The notes beneath the pieces were generated by a model that ran no database searches, was not told the DNA's origin, and was given only the letters and a program-made list of their open reading frames with translations. A DNA stretch of 64,000 nucleotides from positions 4,839,571 through 4,903,570 of the forward strand of contig OY725492.1 in the NCBI GenBank assembly GCA_963281255.1. Direction: 5' to 3'. Shown here piece by piece: positions 41,250 through 51,239 of the stretch. Numbering within the stretch: position 1 is the first letter of the stretch; the number at the start of each line of letters is the position of its first letter. This DNA is from Aphrocallistes beatrix (Eukaryota; Porifera; Hexactinellida; Sceptrulophora; Aphrocallistidae). Position numbers and translations under genes: made by a program.

Positions 41250-41870
41250 TAGAAATGTTTATTTTAAAATTGTCTTAATTTTATTTATCCGAAAATACAA
41301 ATTGAGTTATTTTTAGTTTGTTTCAGTTATAATCACTACAGTTTACTTGGATTATCTCAGTCAATTAACATTAAAATTATTGCCTAATATTAACTGTATT
41401 CCTCAGTTTGTTCTAATCAACTTGTTGAATTGTAATGAAATACATTTAATACGTATATCAACATTACATCATACGACCAGAATAAAATAACCTAAATTTC
41501 CAGTAGTTTCCCTAGCAACCGCTGCAATCTAAGATATTCTCAGGTTACCAATTATAGAGATGTTCTAGTTGAAATCTAATCTTTCTTTGTACTTGGAAAC
41601 GCCTTTAAAGTTAAGGAATGTTTTTCTCTTCCAAGAATGCATGCTTCCACCAATCATTGATGACTCTAGTCTATAGACAGAGACGTAGTCAAGGGCTATG
41701 AAGCAGTTGTGTAGCTAACAGCATCGAATTGCCATTTTCATAAAAGTGGTAAGGCTATGGCTTAACAGCCACACCACTTCCTTCCTGTTGATTAATTTGT
41801 CCTAGAAATATTAGTTAATATTGTCACATTTCAGTTGCGTATGAAATAAGTTTGATAATAGCTGGTAGTA
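41250..41870 (+). repeat. Duplicate of the 10208-10835 block
   Basis: Carries the same ordered sequence as downstream of FEM1, including CTAGCAACCGCTGCAATC and GGCTTAACAGCCACACCACT, and runs straight into the NHL promoter block here. Confidence 0.8.
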
Positions 41871-41960
41871 TGGCATTCTCCGGTTACATATATAATATAG
41901 ATTTTTTCTTAGTTAAAGTATTATATTTCTATTCGACACAAACTCGCCTAAATCCAATCA
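41871..41960 (+). promoter_or_regulatory. Conserved NHL promoter/leader, copy 5
   Basis: GGCATTCTCCGGTTACATAT, TATA-like ATATATAATATAG, TTAAAGTATTATATTTC and the leader CTCGCCTAAATCCAATCA lie immediately before the start. Joins directly to the distal flank without the foldback seen upstream of copy 1. Confidence 0.65.
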
Positions 41961-43199
41961 ATGGCAACCAATATTCAAGATGTCGCCCCTTACGACACAA
42001 TCTCTGATTTCGATCGCATCGCCGCTCTAATCCAACAAACCTTCAATGTCCTGATTGAGCAGCTGATCAAGAGGAGGGACACTCTCTGTCAAGAAGTGGC
42101 ACAACTCCGAGATGATTTTCACAGTAAAGAATCCGCTCGTGTGGCTGCGATTGAAGAATTGGAGAAAGCTCAGCAGCAAATGCAACAAATGAGCTTGAAG
42201 AGTAACATTAACCTCCCCGTCCACAAGCAAGCTGGTCTCATGTACCAAGAAGCAAAGCAAAAGTTGTGTGTTCCTACCCCACTCCCCAACCTCTCCTTTT
42301 CCTGTCCCACCCTCTCCCTCCTTCGATCTCAGATAGAGCAGTTCGGGGAGGTAGTCCAGCTGAAAATACCGAAATACTCTGAGAAGAAACAACCCATCCT
42401 AACCGCTGGGAAGAAAGGGAAAGGTAAGAAAGAGCTTGATGGCTGTGGACTGTCACTAGATGAAGTTAATGAGAAAGTGTATATAGCGGATTCTGTAAAC
42501 AATCGCGTACAAGTACTGTCTTTCAAAGGAGAGTTCCTATCTCATTTTGGAGAGAAAGTACTGTCCTATCCTTGGGGAATATCAGCCACTGATAATAACA
42601 TCTTCGTTACAGATACTGGTAATCACACGCTATTCCAGTTCTGTAAGAACAGCCACCAACTACTCAACAGAGCTGGTGGTGAGGGGAAGAATGAAGGACA
42701 GCTGTCTAATCCACGAGGATTAAGTGTGGATTGGGATGGAGACGTGTTTGTAGCTGACCAATGGAACAACAGAGTATCAGTGTTCTCTAACCTCCTACAA
42801 TACAAGCATACTATCGGACAAGGATCGCTATCTGGACCTAAAGACGTAAAACTAACAACAGATAAAGTGGTGGTACTAGACTGGAGTCCTTACTGCATCC
42901 ACTTCTTCTCCAAAAGTGGAGACCTCCTTACCTCCTGCGTGTCTCAGGGAGAAGGACAGGAATGTTTGGTATGTGGACCTTGCTTCTTCTGTCTGGACTG
43001 TGAGCAGAATATCCTCGTTAGTGACTACTACCACGATGTGATCAAGATACTCTCTAACTCCGGGGAGCTACTACACACCATTGGAAGGAAAGGGAAAGGA
43101 AAAGGAGAATTCATTTACCCACTTGGTATTGCCATTTCAAAATTTGGATTTTTGTTTGTATTGTCCGACAATCCCAATAATTCTCTACAATTGTTTTGA
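41961..43199 (+). CDS. Coiled-coil plus NHL-propeller protein (NHL copy 5)
   Basis: 412 aa, intact. Coiled-coil about 17-85, linker about 100-140, propeller about 163-412. Blade-loop residues: IADSVNNRVQ, LSYPWGIS, VTDTGNHTLF, LSNPRGLSVDWDG, VADQWNNRVS, LSGPKDVKL, VLDWSPYCIH, LVCGPCFF, VSDYYHDVIK, IYPLGIAIS, LSDNPNNSLQLF. Differs from other copies by ISDFDRI near the N-terminus and KFGFLFV in the last blade. The HEAT-like cassette follows after about 265 bp. Cellular role unknown; probably cytosolic, as no signal or membrane segment is visible. Confidence 0.88.
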   Translation: MATNIQDVAPYDTISDFDRIAALIQQTFNVLIEQLIKRRDTLCQEVAQLRDDFHSKESARVAAIEELEKAQQQMQQMSLKSNINLPVHKQAGLMYQEAKQKLCVPTPLPNLSFSCPTLSLLRSQIEQFGEVVQLKIPKYSEKKQPILTAGKKGKGKKELDGCGLSLDEVNEKVYIADSVNNRVQVLSFKGEFLSHFGEKVLSYPWGISATDNNIFVTDTGNHTLFQFCKNSHQLLNRAGGEGKNEGQLSNPRGLSVDWDGDVFVADQWNNRVSVFSNLLQYKHTIGQGSLSGPKDVKLTTDKVVVLDWSPYCIHFFSKSGDLLTSCVSQGEGQECLVCGPCFFCLDCEQNILVSDYYHDVIKILSNSGELLHTIGRKGKGKGEFIYPLGIAISKFGFLFVLSDNPNNSLQLF

Positions 43200-43463
43200 A
43201 TTTATTGTTGTTATTTATATTATTCTATATTTATGAATTTAGTTTTTGAGTAGTTTTATATTTGTTGTTGTTGGAGTATTACTACACATCCAATTAAAAT
43301 ACTAATGTTTAAAATCGTTTTATCTTTTCCAATTTCGAGGTTAATAATCTGAGCTAAAGTAGAAATCTAAATATAGTGTATCGAATCTGAAAATAGAACT
43401 GGCTTTATAAAAGAGGAATTTCCTTGTACAGTTGGAGATATATTTTAGTCGGAAAGGTGTGAA

Positions 43464-43811
43464 GTGGCGTTTAAGAATTTCGCTTCCCACCACGTGGTTC
43501 TGTCCTCCAGCAGTGTCAGAGCAGAAAGAGACCTAGCCTGACAGCTCTGGAGTCTGAGAGAGAGAAGAGCCTCCTCGAGATGTGTCCGCAGACACTGGCA
43601 GAGCGGACTGCTCGGACAGATCCTAGAGAGGACAGAGGAGAGGACCATCGTAGAAACAGCTCTGCTCAACCTACGGGACGGTCTCCTCAGCTCTGAGTCT
43701 AGGACGCTAGAGGTGTTGGAGAGTTGTGCAGTGACCGGACAAGAATGTGAGGAAGAAAGCGAGGAAGATGTTCTCCTCCTACCAGCACAAGGTAGATGGA
43801 ATGTGCTGTGA
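43464..43811 (+). pseudogene. HEAT-like cassette, copy 3
   Basis: Very close to 39170-39517: GTG at the start position, one TGA in the first segment, open LLGQILERTEERTIVETALL, and the same extra-G and missing-G pair giving the acidic QECEEESEEDVLLLPAQG end. The shared lesions show that these two copies descend from one already altered cassette. Confidence 0.6.
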
Positions 43812-44574
43812 ATTCCTGGAGACATTCCCGTTGTCAAGCTATGTGATGTTCTATTTGTAAATTCCTGTACTTTTGTTTCTTTAATAATTCAGATTTTTTC
43901 TTGTTATATGGCATAGTCTAGTATGGGGCTTTCCTCCATTCTGATAGTGTATATCACCTCTCCTCATCCCACAATGACATTGCAATTTTCCAATACTAAA
44001 TCCCCATAGACAATTTCGAGCACAACTCTACATCACGCCTCCTCAAATTTCTTTTCTGACTCCCTGACTGCATACAGCGTTAAGGTTCTTGTTCGGAAAA
44101 TACCTAGTAGTCCAGCACCATGGGGGGACAACCGAGAAATTTGAGAAGTATGTAACTATTTTGGTGGTTTGAATTATAGCGCGTCCCCTTGAACATAATT
44201 ACGCCCATGCCACTTTGGCATGTTTGGGCAATTCCGCATTCAGGAAAACCTACTAAATGATCAATTTGAACTCATGGAATATAAGGAGCGAAACAAGGGG
44301 TCACTCGATGGGGTTACTAAGAGGTTTGAATTGGAACTTATTGGTTAAATTTTGTTTAAACCCGGTACTCCGTGTCTTGTCTGTAGATTGCAAGCGCACT
44401 ATTTCAATTTCTGTGTCACATAATATTTCTCGGGATATAATTATTATGGTACTTCCACTACAATTAAATTGGGCTGATGATACAATTTAAACATAATTGC
44501 CTAGGTATAGAGGCAAAGCTTTATTATTTCGTCTACCTAAACACACTTAAACTTATTTGAAAACTTAACCAGCT

Positions 44575-44695
44575 TCAATTAACGAAGTGTTCGGATAATC
44601 GAGGTTGTACTACCTTTATTTCACTTATCCGGACACTTATGCGGTAGTAATTTCTCAAGGTGTTCGGATAATCGAGGATTTATTGTACTACTGAA
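44575..44695. mobile_element. Tigger-like MITE fragment (GTTCGGATAATCGAGG)
   Basis: GTGTTCGGATAATCGAGG occurs twice in direct orientation with CTTATCCGGACACTTATGCG between. This resembles the ends of Tigger/pogo elements. Exact ends are unclear. Confidence 0.45.
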
Positions 44696-45353
44696 ATTAG
44701 TTAAGCAAATATATAAGTATGTCTATATATTTTAGTTGCGTAATTTTGGAGTATTTGTTAGGATTCAATAAGATTTCGGATCTGAAAAAATAGTCAGATT
44801 TTTCAAGGAAAAAAATATTTTTGTAATACAATATGATTGTACTTGAGTTTAATCCTAACTAAGAGTCCTAATTATTAATTAAACTATTACTTCAAACAAG
44901 GCAAGTATAAAATTGTGAGTTTTACGAGCAAAATTATTTTTATTGCATTGTCATTTTGTGCTAAAGTAAATTATTTACCTAATTCAGACTTTCAACGTCT
45001 ACTATATCTTGCTGAATCCTTTGAACAAATACTAAAAAATTACACAACTAAATGATATTTACATACATGAATAATTGCATTACTAAATTCAGTTGTATAT
45101 AAGAATACATTGCAATACTGTGATAGATGTCCACTGGGATTTTCAAAATAAATCGACAAAAAATGAGTTTGCATTCCAGAAAAGGTGCTGTATAACTGCA
45201 TGGTATGATAGTGTGACTCAAGATAGTGTATATATATATAGGATTAAAGCGCGTAAATGAAGTCATCCTGAAATTATAAACTCTCCCTAGACATACGTTT
45301 AATATTACACGGAGTTAAAGTTCACTGCTAATAATCTTGGGACATACTGTAAA

Positions 45354-45510
45354 CAGGGGCGGTTTCTGGGGAGGAGGGATGTCCGGGACTTTAGCGCCGA
45401 GTTTGATTCTGCGGCCCCGGATTTCATTCGACCACATAAGCCAAAATCATAGAAAGGGTCCCATATGTTTTTTCTTTGGCCCCGGTTGAAAATTCATATG
45501 ACCGCCCCTG
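45354..45510. mobile_element. hAT-like MITE with perfect 8-bp duplication
   Basis: 157 bp; ends CAGGGGCGGT and ACCGCCCCTG; flanked on both sides by ACTGTAAA (45346-45353, 45511-45518). Non-coding, GC-richer than its host element. Confidence 0.88.
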
Positions 45511-46129
45511 ACTGTAAATCCCATGCCTGCCAGTCTCGGTTGGATCAGCCATAACATACTCAATTAGGTTAAAAGTTGATATTCGTACTCAGCATTAAAT
45601 TTGGAGAATTTTGAGGGGTCACATGACCATATTCGAGCTGAATATTTTCCTTGACGACACAGAAATGTGCAACATTCCAATTCAAACCTCCTAGTAACCC
45701 CATCAAGTGACCCCTTGTTTCGCTCCTTATATTCCATGAGTTCAAATAAATATTAATCAACATTCTACATGATCATTTAGTAGGATTTCCTGAATGCGGA
45801 ATTTCCCAAAGTGGCATGGGCTTAATTATGGTCAAGGGGACCCCCTAGAATTCAAAACCACCAAAAAAGTTACATACTTCTCAAATTTCTCGGTTGACCT
45901 CCCGTGGTGCTGGACTATTAGGTATTTTCCGAACAAGAACCTTAACGCTGTATGCAGTCAGGGAGTCAGAAAAGAAATTTGAGGAGGCGTGATGTAGAGT
46001 GGTGCTAGAAATTGTCTATGGGGATTTAGTATTAGAAAATTGCAATGTCATTGTGGGGTGAGGAGAGGTGACATACATTAACAATCGTAATGAAGGAAAG
46101 CCCCATACTAGACTATGCCACATAACAAG

Positions 46130-46781
46130 TTTGACCATGACTGGTACAGAATTGGCTCGCTGCTAGACCTCGTTGCATTCTTGAACATTTTTGAGTCGCA
46201 ACACGAAATTCTGGAAAACTGACTTCAGAACATCTTTGCTAATCACCCTGATTTATTGCATAATATTCGTCTTCAGCTGCTTCTGGGAGCCCGAGAAGAT
46301 GTTTTACTCAATAATCTAGGATTTATAGGGTATTTTGTCAGTTTTATATTTTGTCCGGGAATTCATCGATTACAGTCTTGAAGCTGTGACACTCTATCAG
46401 GCTTTCATCCAGGCGTGCTGGGCGCACCTAGAGGCTCGTATTTGATCCCATGGATCATAATTTGGCGTATGATTTTTGGGGGCTAGGCGCGCGGCATACG
46501 CCTACTTAGGCACATGGCACAAAACATATATAAAATTGCTATATAAAATGAGTTTAGCCGCGTCGAAAAAATGGTGACGTCCATTTAGGTTTTGTGTCCA
46601 CTGATAGACATTGTTATACTATATGGATTTGTGTATTCAAAAGAGATATACAGTCCACTTCTGAAAACCGGAGCTCCCTTAAACTAGCGCAGACCGAAAA
46701 CCGGAGCGCACCCGGAAAGGATACGTAGTATTGTGTCATGTTCTACGCAAACTCAAAATCAGGATGCTTGTTCGAAAACTA
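46130..46781. other. Repeat fragments, no gene
   Basis: 46400-46600 matches, in reverse, the left part of the repeat at 50350-50560 (GGCTTTCATCCAGGCG, GATCATAATTTGGCGTATG, CATATATAAAATTGCTATAT). A piece GAAAACCGGAGCTCCC near 46666 is unassigned. Confidence 0.5.
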
Positions 46782-46862
46782 AAATTTTATAATTAATGTG
46801 TTTACTTTTGTTTACAATAGACTCTATTGTAAACAAAAGTAAACAAATTAATTATAAAATTT
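46782..46862. repeat. 81-bp near-perfect palindrome
   Basis: AAATTTTATAATTAATGTGT to the middle TAGACTCTA and back. Each arm is the end of a 141-bp satellite unit (GTTTACTTTTGTTTACAATA), so the palindrome marks a head-to-head join of satellite sequence. Confidence 0.85.
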
Positions 46863-46963
46863 ACTCGAAAATATGATATTCGAAATCTACAGGCCTGAAA
46901 ACCCCATGTCAACTGTTGAAAGCAAGTTTCAAGCATATTTTTGAGATTTGTTTACTTTATGTA

Positions 46964-48313
46964 CAGGGGCATTCAATAAATACTAATCACGAAATATATT
47001 TCAATGAAAGAGTATTACAAACCCAGTCAACTCAATGCAATTATATACAACCATATTTTAACTCTATAACAAAACTTAGAGGGAGTTGATTACTCCATTA
47101 TTTCTCGAGTTTCAGTGATTTTAGATATCTACATTTTGGACTATCATATTTTGCATGGCTTCTTGTCCTAATTACTCTGAAATTGAGCAACGGACGTATG
47201 TCAAATTTCGCACTATCCTCGAAATCCCTCCAAAGTCTATTTATGAGGAGCTGGCAATGATATGTGGAGAAGATTCTCTATCATATTCAACTGTCAGAAG
47301 ATGGGTAAACCTGTTCAGGGAAGGCAGGGCCTCTGTCCAAGACGCCCCTCGTCCTGGAGCACCAAAACTGGCGACCAACAGTGACAAATTGAGTGAGGTA
47401 AAGGACTACGTCGACTCTTTCCCCCATTCTTCGGTTGAGGACGTAGCTAACAATGTTGGCATTTCAACGGGAAGTGCACACACGATTCTGAAGTCGGAGT
47501 TGGAACTGAGGAAGGTCCAAGTGCGATGGGTACCGCATTGCCTGACTTCTCCACAAAAGGCCGCTAGACTCGAAATGGCCAAGGAAAACCTCACAATCTA
47601 TGAATGGTGTGACCCAAGACGTTTATTAGAGATAGTAACAGGGGATGAAACTTGGATACAATTCAAGCCACCGATCAGAAAACAAGATGGCAGGGTATGG
47701 CTGAAAAAAGGAGAGGTACCCCCAGCTGTTTGTGTGTCCGACTTTCGTGCCCCGAAGGTCTTATACTTCGGTCTTATACTGCATATTTTTCGATGGGCTA
47801 GGGCCTGTAGCCCAGATCCCTGTTCCCAAAGGCCAAACACTTACTGGACAATTCTACGCTGATGTTGTGTTACCTGAAGTTGAGAAATCGTACCTTAAGC
47901 GTCGTCCAAAGACTGGAACACGTGGTCTCAAAATTTTGCATGATAATGCCAGACCACATAAAACTTTGGCTGTCAAGCAAAAAATTAAAGATATGGGTAT
48001 GCACGAAGTCCTGCACCCACCTTACTCCCCTGATATAGCCCCATGTGACTTCTGGCTGTTCAGAAAACTCAAAGATCACCTCTCTGGACGCGAATTTGAA
48101 GATCGGCTCAGCCTTGGTCGGGCAATTTTCCAATACCTCGAAGTCATACCCAAGGATGAGTATAGGATGACGTTTGAAAATTGGATTAAAAGGCTAAATT
48201 CTGTTGTAAAGTATAAAGGAGATTACTTTGAACATTCTTAGTAAAAATCATCCAATTTACACAATTATTTTTTGTTTTGGTGGGGTGTGATTAGTATTTA
48301 TTGAATGCCCCTG
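46964..48313 (+). mobile_element. mariner element (DD34D), nearly complete
   Basis: 1350 bp with perfect 27-bp inverted ends starting CAGGGGCATTCAATAAATAC and TA on both sides (46962-46963, 48314-48315). It is inserted in a 141-bp satellite unit. Contains one transposase gene with one frameshift. The perfect ends suggest a fairly recent insertion. Confidence 0.95.
47155..48241 (+). pseudogene. mariner transposase, single frameshift
   Basis: Starts MASCPNYSEIEQRTYVKFRT. The N-terminal helix-turn-helix pair includes SYSTVRRWVNLFREGRASVQ and SVEDVANNVGISTGSAH. The catalytic triad is TGDETW, HDNARPH and APCDFW, with 34 residues between the second and third Asp, i.e. DD34D. The reading frame changes near 47765 between RAPKVLY and YCIFFDGLG by one extra base; after that it is open to FEHS and the stop at 48241. 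Full length would be about 360 residues. One event would explain its inactivation. Confidence 0.92.
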
Positions 48314-48545
48314 TATCTATTGAATAGATACATAAAGTAAACAAATTACAAAGATAGGCTAGAGATTAACTTCAAACGGTTGACATGGGGTTTTTAGTGC
48401 TGTAGATTTCGAATATTATATTTTTGGATCCATTTGAAAATTATTTGGTAACTTTTGTTTACAATACTTATATTAATTAAAATAGATTATATTGAGTAAC
48501 TCCAGGCGCCCGTATGACGACTCTGCGGACACAAAGTGTCCTTAA
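48314..48545 (+). repeat. Single 141-bp satellite unit plus GCGCTTG repeat tail
   Basis: GATACATAAAGTAAACAAAT, ACGGTTGACATGGGG, then CCAGGCGCC and GCGGACACAAAGTGTCC as at 24545-24600. The mariner target site lies in its first bases. Confidence 0.7.
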
Positions 48546-48642
48546 GCCGCTAGCAAGCGACACGCGCTTGTATATCGCTTATGTAGATATATATAGTTCC
48601 TTGTACAATTAGAGAGCTATATTTTGTTGAAAAGGTGTTGAA

Positions 48643-49479
48643 ATGGCATCTAATGAGGACACTTCCAGTTACTGCCAGTGTCCGAAATGCCCGAAAGAGA
48701 TCCTAGACCTGACCTACGATCAGAACCTTAAGGAGAGGATAGGAGCTCTCCACGCAATGTGTCTCTGCCAGACACTTGAAGTGGACTTGTACTGGGACAG
48801 AATCATAGAGATGACGGATGACGAAGATCCCAACGTTAGAGACCAGGCACTTCACACCCTGAAGAGGTTGTACAGTGATCCTCTCGAAGATGGTAAGAAG
48901 ATGTGCATCACAGTCAAGCGCAAGCATATTAGAAACATAAAAATTGGTGCTGCTGTCGGAGGTGGTGCTGTCGCTGTAGGAGGTGCTGTTGTAGGTGCGT
49001 TATTAGCTCCTCTTGTGCTGCCAGCACTTGGGTTTGGAGCAGCAGGAGTCGCTGCTGGAAGCATAGCAGCTGCTATCCAGACTCCTGCTATAGCTGCTGG
49101 CTCTCTGTTCGCTTTGGCTCAGAGTGCTGGAGCTACTGGAGCAGCAGCTGGAACTATAGCTGCCATCGGAGCTGGAGTAGGAGCTGGAGTAGGAGCTGGA
49201 GTAGGAGCTGGGGTTGGAGCTGGAGTTGGAGCTGGAGTTGGAGCTGGGGTTGGAGCTGGGGTTGGAGCAGTAGGTGAAGCTGGAGATGAAGCTGGAGGTG
49301 AAGCTGGGGTTGGAGCTGGGGTTGGAGCTGGAGTAGGAGCTGGAGTTGGAGCTGGAAGTGGAACTGGAAGTGAAGCAGTAGGTGAAGCTGGAGGTGAAGC
49401 TGGAGATGAAGCTGGAGGTGAAGCTGGAGATGGAGTAGGAGATGAAGCTGGAAGTGAAGCTGGGGTTGGAGCTGGGTAG
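48643..49479 (+). CDS. HEAT-like plus ISG12 protein with expanded Gly-Ala-Val tail
   Basis: 278 aa to a TAG at 49477-49479. The N-terminus MASNEDTSSYCQCPKCPKEI, the HEAT-like block (DRIIEMTDDEDPNVRDQALH) and the ISG12 core (GALLAPLVLPALGFGAAGVA, ALAQSAGATGAAAG) match the gene at 26626. From about residue 175 the tail is (GAGVGAGV)n, then GEAGDEAGGEAG-type units. The stop comes from a lost G in one GGAGCTGGGGTA repeat unit. If the frame is read past this and later similar losses it rejoins GGLLSAGIALNKTS and a TAA at 49612, the usual ISG12 end. Either an allele truncated by repeat slippage or an assembly error in a repeat. Confidence 0.72.
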   Translation: MASNEDTSSYCQCPKCPKEILDLTYDQNLKERIGALHAMCLCQTLEVDLYWDRIIEMTDDEDPNVRDQALHTLKRLYSDPLEDGKKMCITVKRKHIRNIKIGAAVGGGAVAVGGAVVGALLAPLVLPALGFGAAGVAAGSIAAAIQTPAIAAGSLFALAQSAGATGAAAGTIAAIGAGVGAGVGAGVGAGVGAGVGAGVGAGVGAGVGAVGEAGDEAGGEAGVGAGVGAGVGAGVGAGSGTGSEAVGEAGGEAGDEAGGEAGDGVGDEAGSEAGVGAG

Positions 49480-49565
49480 GAGCTGGGGTTGGAGCTGGGG
49501 TTGGAGCTGGGGTTGGAGCTGGGTAGGAGCTGGGTAGGAGCTGGGTTGGAGCTGGAGATGGAACT
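49163..49565 (+). repeat. Coding 12-bp minisatellite (GGAGCTGGAGTT-type)
   Basis: About 33 units of a GC-rich 12-mer (GGAGCTGGGGTT, GGAGCTGGAGTA, GGTGAAGCTGGA). The homologous stretch at 27172-27262 has about 8 units. Units GGAGCTGGGTA, one base short, occur at about 49470, 49522 and 49533. Confidence 0.85.
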
Positions 49566-49612
49566 GGAGGTGGTCTTCTTAGTGCTGGGATAGCTCTCAA
49601 TAAAACTTCATA

Positions 49613-50340
49613 AGTTCTTTAGCTACCTTGATTAATGTGTTCTCCATACTAGTGTTACAAGTTTCATATTTGTTTAGCTTCGCTATAATGCTCTTATAAA
49701 GTGTGACAATGTTCTAGATACATTCCTTGAAAAGTAGCAACATCTACATAATTATTTTGTTGTATCTGTATTTGCTATTTGTTGGTTCTTTTGTTCTCAA
49801 CTTCTCTATATGTATGTGTCACAAACATATTAAATCACTTAATTACTAGAATATGATTAAGTTTTGTCTGAAATGTAGATTAATGAAAAAGTGCGCAGAT
49901 CGGAACATAAGATGTTTAAAACAAAGTTACGACTGTAGACAGGCAAATACCCTACCAGTCAAGTTACTTAATGAAACTGTCAGTCTATCGCAGAGTTGTC
50001 CTAACCCTATCTAGAATGAAACATAGTGACTACATGTAGTTCCATTACTTGTAATTCCATGTAATTCCATGAAACTTGTTTATCGTTCGTAACAGGTCTG
50101 TAATAAACACATAAAAGGTGAAAAAGGTTATGGCCGTTATAGGTCAGTAACGGACTACAAACGGGTGGCCATTATAGTAGGTTCGACTCTATATATATAT
50201 ATATATATATATATAGTCGACTCTGCATAATAAGATCACATTTGAGATAGGCCATCATATGAAGCAGGATGCAAGACTCACATTCAATGAGATCGTCACA
50301 CATTTCATCACGTTTTTTCATCACAATCTAAGGCTGCGCA
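49613..50340 (+). other. ISG12-type 3' flank, Tigger-like piece and TA microsatellite
   Basis: The trailer is shared with the other ISG12 copies to about 49995, where it stops at the left tip of the hAT-like MITE (GTCTATCGCAGAGTTG). A reverse GGCCGTTATA piece lies at 50080-50195, a TA run at 50190-50215, and GTCGACTCTGCATAATAAG, a Tigger-like tip, at 50216. Confidence 0.5.
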
Positions 50341-50349
50341 AACGTTGGG

Positions 50350-51228
50350 TCCCACACAGGGTTTCATCCAGCTTTCCAAAGTCATACGCCTAAATGGACG
50401 TCACCATTTTTCTACGCGCCTAGACTCATTTTTATATAGCAATTTTATATATGTTTTATGCCACGCGCCTAGCCCAAAAAAAATCCTACGCCTAATTATG
50501 ATCCATGAGATCAAATACGCGCCTCTAGGCGCGCCCAGTACGCCTGGATGAAAGCCTGCTTGAAATACTTGTACGTATACGCGTTTAATTAATTATATAT
50601 CTTTTCTATGATGCAATATAGGAAAAAATATAATATTGTAAATTTTAATCATATTACTGCACGCCTAGTTAGGCGTATACAACGCCTAAGTAGGCGTATG
50701 CCACGCGCCTAACTAAGGCGTATGCACGCTCCTAATTTAGGCGTATGCCGCGCTCCTAACTTAGGCGTATGCCGCGCGCCTAACTTAGGCGTATGCCGCA
50801 CTCCTAACTTAGGCGTATGCCGCACTCCTAACTTAGGCGTATGCCGCGCGCCTAACTTAGGCGTATGCCGCACTCCTAACTTAGGCGTATGCCGCACTCC
50901 TAACTTAGGCGTATGCCGCACTCCTAACTTAGGCGTATGCCACGCGCCTAACTAAGGCGTATGCGCGCTCCTAACTTATGCGTATGCCGCACTCCTAACT
51001 TAGGCGTATGCCGCACTCCTAACTTAGGCGTATGCCGCACTCCTAACTTAGGCGTATGCCACGCGTCTAACTAAGGCGTATGCGCGCTCCTAACTTATGC
51101 GTATGCCGCACTCCTAACTTAGGCGTATGCCCCGCGCCTATCCCCCAAAAAAATCATACGCCTAATTATGATCCATGAGATCAAATACGCGCCTCTAGGC
51201 GCGCCCAGTACGCCTGGATGAAAGCCTG
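50350..51228. repeat. Repeat unit with GGCGTATGC minisatellite
   Basis: Two direct copies of AATTATGATCCATGAGATCA through CGCCTGGATGAAAGCCTG (about 50495-50559 and 51164-51228) enclose about 20 copies of a 24-bp unit (CGCACTCCTAACTTAGGCGT plus ATGC; 50660-51135). CGCCTAACTTAGGCG inside each unit is a palindrome. Both strands stay open for about 75 codons by chance of the 24-bp (multiple of three) period. A reverse copy of the flank lies at 46400-46600. Confidence 0.8.
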
Positions 51229-51239
51229 GTCCCACATTT

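Larger units (their letters stand above)
43900..46129. mobile_element. DNA element with ~440-bp terminal inverted repeats
   Basis: The left arm 43900-44336 and right arm about 45674-46129 are inverted copies (CTTGTTATATGGCATAGTC at the left tip, GACTATGCCACATAACAAG at the right), including TGCATACAGCGTTAAGGTTC and GAGCGAAACAAGGGGTCACT. A TTT triplet borders both tips, a possible 3-bp duplication. The 1.3-kb centre has no transposase ORF and contains two smaller MITEs. Arms differ by about 10%, so this is an old insertion. Confidence 0.75.

Noticed and set aside
43900-46129. Autonomous DNA transposon with a hidden transposase
   Set aside because: The centre has only short unrelated ORFs and no DDE motif that I can see. 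Annotated as non-autonomous.
49154-49600. Minus-strand ORF opposite the ISG12 tail
   Set aside because: A leucine/glutamine/proline repeat that is just the complement of the Gly-Ala-Val minisatellite.
50722-50955. Repeat protein encoded by the 24-bp minisatellite
   Set aside because: The frame is open on both strands only because the period is a multiple of three. No start context, no conserved flank, and related copies lack it.
50660-51135. CRISPR-like regular repeat array
   Set aside because: Units are contiguous 24-bp tandem repeats with no unique spacers, in a metazoan context. It is a minisatellite.
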